Source: Lysobacter sp.
GTDB taxonomy: Bacteria; Pseudomonadota; Gammaproteobacteria; Xanthomonadales; Xanthomonadaceae
Assembly (NCBI GenBank): GCA_011526085.1
Contig: WYBC01000019.1
Location: 80,232 to 144,231 of the forward strand
Direction: 5' to 3'
Length of the DNA stretch: 64,000 nt
The notes under the pieces were generated by a model, which was given only the letters and a program-made list of their open reading frames with translations, was not told where the DNA came from and did no database searches. Positions 38,149-46,932 of this stretch are shown piece after piece. Both the position numbers and the translations under genes were made by a program. The stretch's first letter is position 1, and every line of letters starts with the position of its first letter.

Positions 38149-38964
38149 ATGCGACCTGTTTCCCTCGGCAAAACCCTGCTCGGCGGACTCGCCGCCGGCG
38201 TTCTGCTCACCAGCGGCTGCGCGCTGCCGCATGCGGCCTGGCGACCGCCGACCGAAGAGATCGGCCGGGTGTCGCCGGCGCAGTTCTGCCCCGGCGACAC
38301 CGTGACCGCCAGCTACAACCTGACCCAGGAACAGCCCTGCGTCTCGCGTTCCGGTTTCGACTGCGCGGCGCTCGCGCCGACGATCACCGTCGCCAGCACC
38401 CCGATGTCGTTCGCGCCGCAGACCACCACCGCCTTCGCCGGCCACGTGGATTTCGTGCCCGCCGCCGACAGCGTCGACGTGAGCTTCACCGCGGCATCGG
38501 CAGGCCTGACCTATCCCGTCGTCACCATGGCCGGCACCGAAGCGCTGCGCATCCGCACGCTGGTCAACAACACCGCGAACACGCGGCGCATCACCGGCGA
38601 GATCATGCGCACCGTGAACCACGGCGGCATGTGCGCGGGCAGCACGCCCACACACGCCGACGGCGTGCTGCCCGGGCCGCCGGCGCTGTCGGCGAACCTG
38701 CGCACGCGGCGCATCTGCAACAGCAGCACCGCACCGCTGCGGCTGACCATCGCCGGCGCGCCCGGCGAAATGGTCGAACGCGATCTTATGCCCGGCCAAT
38801 GCCTCGATACCGGCGAGCCCGGGGTTTCGCCGGAGGTGGCGATGGCCCGCACCTACAGCGTGCGCGCGCTGACGGTCGATCCGATGGCGCAGTGCGGCGC
38901 GGTCCAGGGCAGCACGCCTCCGGCGCCGCTGCAGACGACGATCACGCTCGGCTGCGGCATGTAG
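38149..38964 (+). CDS. Tandem-array lipoprotein L3, unknown family
   Basis: A 271-residue lipoprotein with lipobox LTSGC (Cys24). Shared blocks with L1 and L2: QFCPGDTVTASYNL, a Cys pair, FAPQTTTAFAGHVDF, HGGMCAGST, RICNSSTAP and QCLDTGEPGVS. ATG 38149 is chosen because it begins a signal peptide. It precedes P2, repeating the lipoprotein-then-LolA-like order of the first half of the array. Confidence 0.75.
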   Translation: MRPVSLGKTLLGGLAAGVLLTSGCALPHAAWRPPTEEIGRVSPAQFCPGDTVTASYNLTQEQPCVSRSGFDCAALAPTITVASTPMSFAPQTTTAFAGHVDFVPAADSVDVSFTAASAGLTYPVVTMAGTEALRIRTLVNNTANTRRITGEIMRTVNHGGMCAGSTPTHADGVLPGPPALSANLRTRRICNSSTAPLRLTIAGAPGEMVERDLMPGQCLDTGEPGVSPEVAMARTYSVRALTVDPMAQCGAVQGSTPPAPLQTTITLGCGM

Positions 38965-39025
38965 GCGCCGGCGCATCGTACGCACGGCACGCATTCCCCA
39001 GATTGACGCTTCCACGGAAACGCAC

Positions 39026-39688
39026 ATGAACCCGATCCGCAAACCTTCCCGTGCCCGCACTGCGCTGAAGCCGTTCGCGCTGTCGCTGTGCCTGGCGCTG
39101 ACGGCGAGCCTCGCGACGCCGCTGTCCGCGTCCGGCTCGCCCAGCCAGGCGCTGATCGCCATCGACAAGACGACCTACAGCGGCCATCTCGAGCTCTACG
39201 TCGACCGTTACGATCCGCCCGGCAAGGACGGCAAGCCTGCCGTGCCCGAACGCTATCGCGCGCAGGTGCTGTTCGAGCGCCCCGACCGTTTCCGCCTGGT
39301 GCTGCGACCGGGCGAGTGGAACGAATTCCGCGCCGTCGGCGAAGCCGGCATCGTGCGCTGGCTCGATCTTGCGACCGGCATTTCCGGCAAGAAGGCCGCC
39401 GAAGACGTGACCGATCCGCTGGCGCTGTGGCTGCTCGGCACGGCCGGCGAACTGCCGCGCTTCACCCGCACGACCGATCTGCCGCCCGGCGGGATGAAGG
39501 GCGGTCTGCACGCCGCGCGACTCGATCCGGACACGTTCGGCAGCGGCATCGTGCAGGCGACGGCGTGGTTCGACAAGGAAACGCCTGTCGGCATGGAATT
39601 CCGATTCCACGACGGATCGAGCGTCTTCGCCTCGATCCTGCGGTTCGACCGCAACGTGCAGACCTCGCCCGGCGACTTCCAGCTCTGA
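39026..39688 (+). CDS. Tandem-array LolA-like periplasmic protein P2
   Basis: A 220-residue exported protein, paralogue of P1. A basic N-terminus leads to a hydrophobic signal (FALSLCLALTASLATPLSA). Shared core: LFERPDRFRLVLRPGEWNEF, AGIVRWLDLATGISGKK and C-terminal TSPGDFQL. The N-terminal extension makes the signal longer than in P1. Last gene of the array, followed by a paired REP-like element. Confidence 0.65.
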   Translation: MNPIRKPSRARTALKPFALSLCLALTASLATPLSASGSPSQALIAIDKTTYSGHLELYVDRYDPPGKDGKPAVPERYRAQVLFERPDRFRLVLRPGEWNEFRAVGEAGIVRWLDLATGISGKKAAEDVTDPLALWLLGTAGELPRFTRTTDLPPGGMKGGLHAARLDPDTFGSGIVQATAWFDKETPVGMEFRFHDGSSVFASILRFDRNVQTSPGDFQL

Positions 39689-40012
39689 GCGCCTGTTCGA
39701 CATCTCCGGCGCACGCATCGATCGACACCGTCTCGTTCACCCACGGTGCAAGTCCACGCGCCCGCCGGTAATCACGCGCTCCGCAAGCCGTATCCGGATG
39801 AAATCGGGGAAACCCCTGTGGGAGCGACGGGAGTCGCGACGGATTGCAGGCCTTCAACAGCCGAAGGCTGGTCAAGACTGTCCGTAGACCGTCGCGACTT
39901 CCGTCGCTCCCACAGGGGCTGCGGTGACATGTCGGGCAGAGCGACCTTCAGGCTTCTCTACCGGTGATCCCGTATGGTCGCCAAGATTCCAGACAATCCC
40001 TGAGTCGCGGCC
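39689..40012. other. 324-bp gap holding a paired REP-like element
   Basis: No gene. It lies between the stop of P2 and the stop of the convergent epimerase gene. The only structure seen is the paired palindrome at 39813-39918. Confidence 0.6.
39813..39918. repeat. REP-like element, two inverted arms
   Basis: Arms 39813-39840 and 39891-39918 are 28 bp and pair at 27 positions. The left arm starts CCCCTGTGGGAGCGACGG. The interval 39849-39876 carries the CAACAGCCGAAGGCTGGTCA unit also found at 27815-27840. The arms match the intragenic element at 61792-61864. Confidence 0.85.
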
Positions 40013-40882
40013 TCAGTCCGCGTCCGTCTCCGGGAACATCGCCGCGGTCGGGCGGAAGCCGCGCGGCGCATAGCCGAAATCGCGCTGCGCGTCGGCCGGG
40101 TCGAACACCAGGTCGCTGCGCATGCGCGCCACCGCGGCCTCGTTGAAATCCAGCGCGAAACCCGCGGCGTGCGCCGCGGCCAGGATGACGTTGAACACGC
40201 CGCCCGGCACTTCGTGCAGCGTCGGCGGCGGCTGCAGCGCCGCCAGCACCCGCGCCACCATCTCGCGATAGGCGAGGGTTTCGCCGCCGGGCAGCGCGTA
40301 GGCGCGGCCGCGCGCGGCGTCGACATCGAGGCAGCGGAACGCGGCGTCGGCGAGATCGTGCGCGTGCACCGGTTGACGCAGGCCGTTCGCGCCGCGCGGC
40401 AGCACGATGCGACCGAAGCGGCGCGCGACCGCGGCGATCCGGGTCAGATTGCGGTCGCGGCCCACGCCATAAACCAGCGTCGGCCGCAGCACCGTGGCCG
40501 ATGCGGCGCGCGCGGCCGCGGTCTCGAACACCCGGCGCTCGCCCTCGCGCAGGCGCACGGCGAGATCGCGTTCCTCGGCATCGGCCGAACCGCGCTTGAC
40601 CTCGATGCTGGTGGAACCGAAGGCGACGATCCGCGGTGTCCGCAGATCGCTGCGCGCGTACCACTGCGCGAACAGATCCAGCGGCCCGCAGCTGAAGATC
40701 GCATCGGGATGCGGCGGCAGTCCGGCGACCTGCTGCAGATCGCCCGGCAACCAGACCAGTCCGGGCTGTTCCGCGCGCGGCGTGCGCGACACCGCGTACA
40801 CGCGCCAACCGTCGTCGCGCAGACGATCGAGCAGCGGCATGCCGACCTGGCCGCTGGCGCCGAACACGACTGCGGTCTTCAT
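40013..40882 (-). CDS. NAD-dependent epimerase/reductase
   Basis: A 289-residue short Rossmann-fold protein. The nucleotide motif is VVFGASGQVGMPLLD near the N-terminus. FSCGPLDLF, RIVAFGSTSIE and TLVYGVGRDRN follow the extended-SDR pattern, but the catalytic YxxxK is not obvious, which makes an atypical SDR likely. It follows nhaD by 10 nt and is probably co-transcribed. Substrate unknown. Confidence 0.78.
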   Translation of the reverse strand: MKTAVVFGASGQVGMPLLDRLRDDGWRVYAVSRTPRAEQPGLVWLPGDLQQVAGLPPHPDAIFSCGPLDLFAQWYARSDLRTPRIVAFGSTSIEVKRGSADAEERDLAVRLREGERRVFETAAARAASATVLRPTLVYGVGRDRNLTRIAAVARRFGRIVLPRGANGLRQPVHAHDLADAAFRCLDVDAARGRAYALPGGETLAYREMVARVLAALQPPPTLHEVPGGVFNVILAAAHAAGFALDFNEAAVARMRSDLVFDPADAQRDFGYAPRGFRPTAAMFPETDAD

Positions 40883-40892
40883 CGGCGTTCGC

Positions 40893-42311
40893 TCAGAAAT
40901 ACCGGGCGTTGACGGCGAAATGCACGCCCACGCTGGCGGCGTAGCCCAACGCCACCGCCCAGCTCCATTTCAGATGGCTGAAGAAGGTGTATTGGCCGCG
41001 CGCCTGCCCCATCAGCGCGACGCCCGCGGCCGAGCCGATCGACAGCAGGCTGCCGCCGACGCCCGCGGTGAGCGTGACCAGCAGCCACTGGCCGATGCTC
41101 ATGTCGGGATTCATCTGCAGCACCGCGACCATCATCGGAATATTGTCGAGCACCGCGGAGATCAGGCCGACCAGGATGTTCGCCCGCGTCGGCCCCAGAT
41201 CGCCGTAGAACCACTGCGAGCCGACCGCGAGCCAGCCGCAGAATCCCAGCGCGCCGACGCACATGATCACGCCGAAGAAGAACAGCAGCGTGTCCCACTC
41301 CGCGCGCGCCACCTGCTCGTAACTGTCGAAGGCATCGACGTCGCCGGGCGCGCCCTCGCGGTCGAAGGCTTCCGCCTCGATCCGCTGCGCGGTGCGCGAC
41401 AAGCGCCAGCCGTAGAGTTTCAGCAGCGCGAGCCCCGACATCATCCCCATGAACGGCGGCAGATGCAGGAACTGGTGGAAACCGACCGCCAGCGCGATGG
41501 TGAGCGCGAACAGCGCCACGATGACGACCGCGCCGCGCTTCGCCCGGACCTCGTCGTGCGCGGGTTCCGGCGCGCCGTGCGGCACCGCGAAATGCATGCA
41601 GACCGCCGGCACCAGCCAGTTCGCCAGCGCCGGCAGGAACAGCGCGAAGAACGTCCAGAACCCGACCCGCCCGCTCTGCCACACCATCAGCGTGGTGATG
41701 TCGCCGAACGGGCTGAAGGCGCCGCCGGCGTTCGCGGCGACCACGATGTTGATGCACGACAGCGCCACGAACTTCGGGCTGTCGCGACCGACCGCCAGCA
41801 CCACCGCGCACATCACCAGCGCGGTGGTGAGGTTGTCGATCAGCGGCGACAGGAAGAACGCGATCAGGCCGGTGATCCAGAACAACCGGCGATAGCCGAA
41901 GCCGCGCCGCAGCAGGCGCACGCGCAGCACCTCGAACAGATTGCGTTCGCTCATCGCGTTGACGTAGGTCATCGCCGCGAGCAGGAACAGCAGCAGTTCG
42001 GCGAATTCCAGCAGATAATCGCGGACCGCTTCGTGCGCGAGCCCGGCCTGGCCCTGCTGCGCGGCGACGATCGCCAGCACGCCCCAGATCGCGCCCGCGG
42101 CCATCATCACCGGCTGCGACTTGCGCAGATGGGTGTATTCCTCGGCGATCACCAGCACGTACGCGGCGACGAACAGTGCGACGGCGGCGTAGCCGCCCCA
42201 GTGCGCGGTCAGATCCATGTGCGCATCGGAAGCCAGCGCCAGCGTCGGGCACAACAGGGCGAGGACGGCCGCGGTGGCGGCGTGCGCGCGGCGGCGTGCG
42301 GTCGTGTGCAT
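40893..42311 (-). CDS. nhaD: Na+/H+ antiporter, NhaD type
   Basis: A 472-residue membrane protein with about 12-13 helices and a signal-like N-terminus. NhaD/ion-transporter family motifs: LFVAAYVLVIAEEYTHLRKS, LLAAMTYVNAMSERNLFEVL, SPLIDNLTTALVM, INIVVAANAGGAFSPFGDIT and SIGSAAGVALMG. ATG 42311 is chosen; the frame to 42335 adds only eight residues. NhaD exports Na+ or Li+ in exchange for protons. A 12-bp-stem hairpin lies 75 nt upstream. Confidence 0.9.
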   Translation of the reverse strand: MHTTARRRAHAATAAVLALLCPTLALASDAHMDLTAHWGGYAAVALFVAAYVLVIAEEYTHLRKSQPVMMAAGAIWGVLAIVAAQQGQAGLAHEAVRDYLLEFAELLLFLLAAMTYVNAMSERNLFEVLRVRLLRRGFGYRRLFWITGLIAFFLSPLIDNLTTALVMCAVVLAVGRDSPKFVALSCINIVVAANAGGAFSPFGDITTLMVWQSGRVGFWTFFALFLPALANWLVPAVCMHFAVPHGAPEPAHDEVRAKRGAVVIVALFALTIALAVGFHQFLHLPPFMGMMSGLALLKLYGWRLSRTAQRIEAEAFDREGAPGDVDAFDSYEQVARAEWDTLLFFFGVIMCVGALGFCGWLAVGSQWFYGDLGPTRANILVGLISAVLDNIPMMVAVLQMNPDMSIGQWLLVTLTAGVGGSLLSIGSAAGVALMGQARGQYTFFSHLKWSWAVALGYAASVGVHFAVNARYF

Positions 42312-42385
42312 GCGGAGCGGTTCCCTCGTCGACAACCGTCGCAGTGTAGCGTCGACGATGGCGCTGGCCTATGTTTGTCTGGTTG

Positions 42386-42416
42386 CTGAAATACCGCCTT
42401 CCATGCGGTATTTCAG
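42386..42416. promoter_or_regulatory. Perfect 12-bp inverted repeat in the nhaD leader
   Basis: CTGAAATACCGC (42386-42397) and its exact complement (42405-42416) enclose a 7-nt loop, 75 nt upstream of nhaD. There is no T run, so a terminator is unlikely. It may be an operator or an RNA hairpin. A 14-bp perfect tandem repeat (ATGGCTGCGTGAGC, 42496-42523) lies further upstream in the same gap. Confidence 0.4.
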
Positions 42417-42565
42417 ATCGTCCATCCGGCGCATGTCCGGATCGGCTCACGACGAATCAATCGCTTACGCGCTTGTTTCGCCGGCGCAGCCCGCCATGGC
42501 TGCGTGAGCATGGCTGCGTGAGCAGGCCGCTGAAAACCCGCTCCCGCAGGTCTTTCGGCAGCCTG

Positions 42566-43798
42566 CTACGACGCCGGCTTCGGCAGCGTCGCCCGCAGCC
42601 ACAGATAGCCGGCCACCGCGGCGATCACCGATGCGCAGAGCACGCCGAGCACGCTGCTGTCGGCCAGTGCCGGCGCGGCTTCGAACGCCAGCGAGGCGAT
42701 GAACAGGCTCATGGTGAAACCGATGCCGCAGAGCAGGCCCAGGCCGACGACGGCCTTGAAGTCGAGCCCGTCGCCGAAGCGGGCGATGCCGGTGACGTGG
42801 CCGAGCAGCGCCGCCAGCACGATGCCGATCGGCTTGCCCAGCAGCAGGCCCAGCGCGATGCCCAGCGGCACCGGCGCCAGCACGTCGCCCGGCGCCACGC
42901 CGCCCAGCGCCAGACCCGCGTTCGCGAACGCGAACACCGGCAGGATGCCGTAGGCCACCCACGGATGCAGCGCGTGTTCGAGATGTTCCAGCGGCGAATG
43001 TTCGATCTCGTCGTCGACCGCATCGTCCTTGCGCACGTGCGGGATCATCAGGCCGGTGACCACCCCGGCGAGGGTCGCATGCACGCCGGACTTCAGCACG
43101 CACACCCAGACCACCACGCCGAGCAGCAGGTAAGGCGTGAGCGAACGCACGCCGCGGCGGTTCAACAGCGCCATGATCGCGATGGCGACGCCGGCGGAGA
43201 CCAGCGCCGTCGTCGACAGGTCGCTGGTGTAGAACACGGCGATGATGACGATCGCGGCGAGATCGTCGAGCACCGCGATGGTCGACAGCAGCAGTTTCAT
43301 CGCGACCGGCGCGCGCGAACCGAGCAGCGAGAGGATGCCGAGCGCGAACGCGATGTCGGTCGCCGCAGGAATCGCCCAGCCCTGCATCGCCACCGGGTCG
43401 TCGCGGTTGATCGCAGCGTAGATCAGCGCCGGGCAGGCCACGCCCGCCAGCGCGCACAACAGCGGCTGGATCAACTGCGCACGGCTGGACAGCTGGCCGC
43501 TGAGCACTTCGCGCTTGATCTCCAGCGCCACCAGCAGGAAGAAGATCGCCATCAGGCCGTCGTTGATCCACAGCAGCAGCGGCTTGGCCAGATTCAACTG
43601 GCCCACGCGCACCTGCACCGGCAGTTCGCGGAAACCGTCGTAGAACGGCGACAACGGCGAATTCGCGAGCAGCATCGCCAGCATCGCGGCGCCGATCAGC
43701 AGGATGCCGCCCGCGGCCTCCAGCCGGAAGAATTCCTGCAGCCCGCGCACCGCGCGCGAAGGCAGACCCGTCGCGCGCGCGTCGCGATCCGTCGTCAT
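42566..43798 (-). CDS. nhaA: Na+/H+ antiporter NhaA
   Basis: A 410-residue antiporter with about 12 helices. Active-site motif AVLDDLAAI holds the two aspartates equivalent to D163-D164, and DIAFALG holds the D133 equivalent. FRLEAAGGILLIGAA and MAIFFLLVALEIKRE are typical. The C-terminal region includes FTMSLFIASLAF. It uses the proton gradient to expel Na+ at alkaline pH. It begins 4 nt after the stop of the CaCA exchanger, so the two form one unit. Confidence 0.96.
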   Translation of the reverse strand: MTTDRDARATGLPSRAVRGLQEFFRLEAAGGILLIGAAMLAMLLANSPLSPFYDGFRELPVQVRVGQLNLAKPLLLWINDGLMAIFFLLVALEIKREVLSGQLSSRAQLIQPLLCALAGVACPALIYAAINRDDPVAMQGWAIPAATDIAFALGILSLLGSRAPVAMKLLLSTIAVLDDLAAIVIIAVFYTSDLSTTALVSAGVAIAIMALLNRRGVRSLTPYLLLGVVVWVCVLKSGVHATLAGVVTGLMIPHVRKDDAVDDEIEHSPLEHLEHALHPWVAYGILPVFAFANAGLALGGVAPGDVLAPVPLGIALGLLLGKPIGIVLAALLGHVTGIARFGDGLDFKAVVGLGLLCGIGFTMSLFIASLAFEAAPALADSSVLGVLCASVIAAVAGYLWLRATLPKPAS

Positions 43799-43802
43799 CC
43801 GA

Positions 43803-44753
43803 TCACCGCGCCAGCAGCAGTTCGGCCACGACCCACGCGACGAACGCGAACAGCAGCACCCAACCTTCGGGGCGACTGATCTGCAGGTCGCGGCGCAGCA
43901 TCGGATACAGCAGCAGCGACGCCGCGAGCGCGGCCGGCAGCTCGAAGCCGACGAAGGAGGTGGGAATCGGCAGGTCGCGCAGCGCGGCCATGCCGCCGAC
44001 CACGATCAGCAGATTGAACAGGCTCGAACCGATCACGTGGCCGACGACGATGTCGCCCTGCCCGCGGCGCGCGGCCGAGACCGCGGCGACCGCTTCCGGA
44101 AGCGCGGTGGCGATGGCGACCACGATCAGACCGGTGAGCACCGGGCTCAGACCCCACGCGGTGCCGACGATGGGCACGTGCCGCACCAGCCACAGCGCGC
44201 CGAAATACAGCAGCGCGGCGCCGATGGCGAAGCGGATGAGATTGAGACCGAGGCCGTCGCCGGTCTTGAGGAATCCCGAAAGCGCATCCTGCACTTCCGG
44301 CGTTTCGCGGCGGCCGAGCACCAGCGCGACGGCGACCACGATCGCGAACGCGATCACGAAGATCAGGCCCTCGACGCGCGTGAGCACGCCGTCGAAGCCG
44401 AGCGCGATCAGCGCGATGGTGGCGAGAATCAGGCAGATCAGCAGCGGCGCCAGCGCGCGCCAGCGCACCAGCAGCGGCGCGGCGATCGCCGCCAGACCGA
44501 GGGTGAGGCCGAAATTGACGATGTTGCTGCCGATGGCGTTGCCGAGCGCGAGATTCTGGCTGCCGACGACGAAGGCGCGGGCATTGACCGCGAGCTCCGG
44601 GATCGACGTGCCGAAGGCGACCAGCAGCAGGCCGGTGGCGAACGGCGACCAGCCGAAGCGCCGCGACAGCCCGGACGCGCCCTTCAGGATCGAGTCGCCG
44701 CCCAGCGCGAGGAACAACAGCGCCAGCAGGCACCAGCCCAGTGACAGGATCAT
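43803..44753 (-). CDS. CaCA-family cation/H+ or Ca2+/Na+ exchanger (YrbG-like)
   Basis: A 316-residue membrane protein with ten helices and two inverted alpha-repeats. The first reads GTSIPELAVN with GNAIGSNIVNFGLTLG; the second reads TALPEAVAAVSAARRGQ with GHVIGSSLFNLLIVVGG. The paired acidic residues and GxxxGSN motifs bind cations. The intracellular loop between repeats carries the GRRETPEVQDAL segment. Its substrate could be Ca2+, Na+ or K+. It heads the nhaA transcript. Confidence 0.9.
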   Translation of the reverse strand: MILSLGWCLLALLFLALGGDSILKGASGLSRRFGWSPFATGLLLVAFGTSIPELAVNARAFVVGSQNLALGNAIGSNIVNFGLTLGLAAIAAPLLVRWRALAPLLICLILATIALIALGFDGVLTRVEGLIFVIAFAIVVAVALVLGRRETPEVQDALSGFLKTGDGLGLNLIRFAIGAALLYFGALWLVRHVPIVGTAWGLSPVLTGLIVVAIATALPEAVAAVSAARRGQGDIVVGHVIGSSLFNLLIVVGGMAALRDLPIPTSFVGFELPAALAASLLLYPMLRRDLQISRPEGWVLLFAFVAWVVAELLLAR

Positions 44754-44813
44754 CGCAGCGTCTCCCTTGGCATCGTCCGCCCGATTCTATGCCAGACCGG
44801 CGGGACGTGCGCC

Positions 44814-45440
44814 TCAGCCGCAGCCTTCGACGTAATCGATCTGCGGCGGGACACCGATGCGCCAGGCGACGATCGCATCACCCGCATCGGTCTCGAACAC
44901 GAGCGCGGCAGGACCGCCGGCGGAATCCTGCGTACGCAACGTGCGCGCGCCCTCGACGTATTTGTGCGGCATCGACTGCATCGCGGGATACAGGCGCGCG
45001 AGGTCGTCGGCGGACATGCCGACCTTGCCGCCGCCGGGCGCGAGGATCGCATCGCTGCGCACGTCGATGCGCGCGAACTTGCCGCCTTCGAACATGAAGG
45101 CGAAGGGGAACGGCGGTGCGCCGCGCGGTGCCGGCGTCAGGAAGTAACAACCGCCGGCATCGTCCGGTGCGCCTTCGAGCGCCTTGCCCCAGGCCATGCG
45201 CACGGCTTCTTCGTCGGCGCCGAAAGGCGCGGGTCCGAAACCGGCGAACGTGATGGTGCCGGCCGCGGGCCGCATGCCCGGCACGGCATCGACCGCAGGC
45301 GGCATATCCGTGGCGGCGGCGGCAGGCGGCGCGTCGACGGCAGGCGTCGTCGCGGGCGCCGCGGGCGCCTCGTCGCGACAGCCGGGAAGAGCGACCAGAG
45401 CCGCGGCGATGAGAGCGGGGATCAGGATCGGCGTGCGCAT
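44814..45440 (-). CDS. Hypothetical lipoprotein
   Basis: A 208-residue lipoprotein with lipobox ALPGC (Cys21) and an Ala/Pro-rich linker (about 25-60). The folded part begins GTITFAGFGPAPFGADEEAVRMAWG, a pattern seen in small periplasmic proteins of unknown role, followed by GCYFLTPAPRGAP and FARIDVRSDAI. No enzymatic motif is visible. It is upstream of the antiporter genes on the same strand. Confidence 0.75.
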   Translation of the reverse strand: MRTPILIPALIAAALVALPGCRDEAPAAPATTPAVDAPPAAAATDMPPAVDAVPGMRPAAGTITFAGFGPAPFGADEEAVRMAWGKALEGAPDDAGGCYFLTPAPRGAPPFPFAFMFEGGKFARIDVRSDAILAPGGGKVGMSADDLARLYPAMQSMPHKYVEGARTLRTQDSAGGPAALVFETDAGDAIVAWRIGVPPQIDYVEGCG

Positions 45441-45479
45441 GCGACGGCTCCAGCGAAGGGGTCGACACAGGGTAAACCG

Positions 45480-45502
45480 CCGCATCGCGGGCCGCGATGC
45501 GG
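45480..45502 (-). terminator. Hairpin downstream of hmgA
   Basis: Two exact 11-bp complementary arms (45480-45490 and 45492-45502) surround a single base, so the real loop is wider. On the minus strand the hairpin is followed by GGTTTACC. It lies 42 nt past the hmgA stop. Confidence 0.45.
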
Positions 45503-45543
45503 CGTGCGGATCGCACGACCGGCCATGCGCCGTCGCGCATCCT

Positions 45544-46875
45544 TCACGACATGAAATGTTTCCGCAGTCCCGCCCAGCACTGCTGGTAGTCGCGCTGGCG
45601 ATGCGCGGCGTCCAACGCCTGCTGCGTGGGCCGCAGCGTCGCCCGGGTTTCGAACATGAAGGCCATGGTGTCGCGGATGTAATCGGGCTTCGAGGTATCG
45701 CTGTTCGACGCCTTCTCGAAGGTCGCCGCGTCCGGGCCGTGACCGGTCATGCAGTTGTGGATCGAACAACCGCCCGGCGCGAAACCGTCGGCCTTCGCGT
45801 CGTACGCACCGTGCACCAGACCCATGAACTCGCTGGCGATGTTGCGATGGAACCACGGCGGACGGAAGGTGTTCTCCATCGCCAGGATCCGCGGCGGGAA
45901 GATCACGAAATCGAGATTGCCCACGCCGGGCGAATCGGTCGGCGAACTGAGCACCAGGAAGATGCTCGGGTCCGGATGGTCGTAGCTGATCGAACCGATG
46001 GTGTTGAAGCGGCGCAGATCGTACTTGTACGGCGCATGGTTGCCGTGCCAGCCGACGACGTCGAGCGGCGAATGATCGATCGTCGCGCGCCAGAGGTGGC
46101 CCTGGAACTTGCCGATCAGTTCGAAATCCTGTCCAAGGGCCGCACCCTCGACATCCTCGAACGCCGCGTTCGGCGTGAGGAAATCGCGCGGATTGGCCAG
46201 ACCGTTGCTGCCGATCGGGCCGAGGTCGGGGAGACGCAGGAAGGCGCCGAAGTTCTCGCACACGTAGCCGCGGGCGACGCCGTCGGGCAGCGATACGCGG
46301 AAGCGGATGCCGCGCGGGATCACCGCGATCTCCTGCGGCTCGATCTCGATCGCGCCCAGTTCGGTGTCGATCTTGAGTCGCCCCTGCTGCGGCACGATCA
46401 GCATTTCGGCGTCGGCGTTGTAGAAGAACCGGCCGACCATGTCGCGGTTGGCCGCGTACAGATGGATGCCGACGCCCGCCATCGCCGCCGGCGAACCGTT
46501 GCCGGCCATGGTGAACAGACCGTCGATGAAATCCACCGCCGCGGCGGCCGGATCGGTGCCCGGCAATGGCAGCGGACTCCAGCGCAGCTGATCCGGCGGC
46601 ACCGGTCCGGCACCGAAATCGTTGTGGAAATCGGGATGGGGATGCGCGACGAAACCGCCGTGCATCGCTGCCGGCCGGATGCGATACATCCACGTGCGGC
46701 GGTTCTGGTGGCGCGGCGCGGTGAACGCGGTGCCGCTGATCTGCTCCGCATACAGGCCGTGCGCGACGCGCTGCGGCGAGTTGCGCCCCTCGGGCAACGT
46801 GCCGGGGATCGCCTCGCTGGCGAATTCGTTGCCGAAGCCGGATTGGTAGCCGTTGGATTTCAGGGTAGGCGACAT
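45544..46875 (-). CDS. hmgA: Homogentisate 1,2-dioxygenase
   Basis: A 443-residue Fe(II) dioxygenase that opens the ring of homogentisate in tyrosine breakdown. Motifs: [14 protein letters not shown] near the N-terminus, [23 protein letters not shown], the cupin [18 protein letters not shown], and the Fe-ligand region [16 protein letters not shown] with [10 protein letters not shown]. Length matches the family. It is downstream of hppD on the same strand with a 57-nt gap. Confidence 0.96.
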   Translation of the reverse strand: MSPTLKSNGYQSGFGNEFASEAIPGTLPEGRNSPQRVAHGLYAEQISGTAFTAPRHQNRRTWMYRIRPAAMHGGFVAHPHPDFHNDFGAGPVPPDQLRWSPLPLPGTDPAAAAVDFIDGLFTMAGNGSPAAMAGVGIHLYAANRDMVGRFFYNADAEMLIVPQQGRLKIDTELGAIEIEPQEIAVIPRGIRFRVSLPDGVARGYVCENFGAFLRLPDLGPIGSNGLANPRDFLTPNAAFEDVEGAALGQDFELIGKFQGHLWRATIDHSPLDVVGWHGNHAPYKYDLRRFNTIGSISYDHPDPSIFLVLSSPTDSPGVGNLDFVIFPPRILAMENTFRPPWFHRNIASEFMGLVHGAYDAKADGFAPGGCSIHNCMTGHGPDAATFEKASNSDTSKPDYIRDTMAFMFETRATLRPTQQALDAAHRQRDYQQCWAGLRKHFMS

Positions 46876-46932
46876 GCGCTGGCCTTTACGCTGCGAGCCC
46901 TGCTCCCGTCGGGAGGGGCCATATCATCTTGC

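Noticed and set aside
42312..42565. Known Na+/Li+ riboswitch ahead of the antiporter genes
   Set aside because: nhaA starts 4 nt after the preceding gene so has no leader, and the nhaD leader shows only one simple hairpin.
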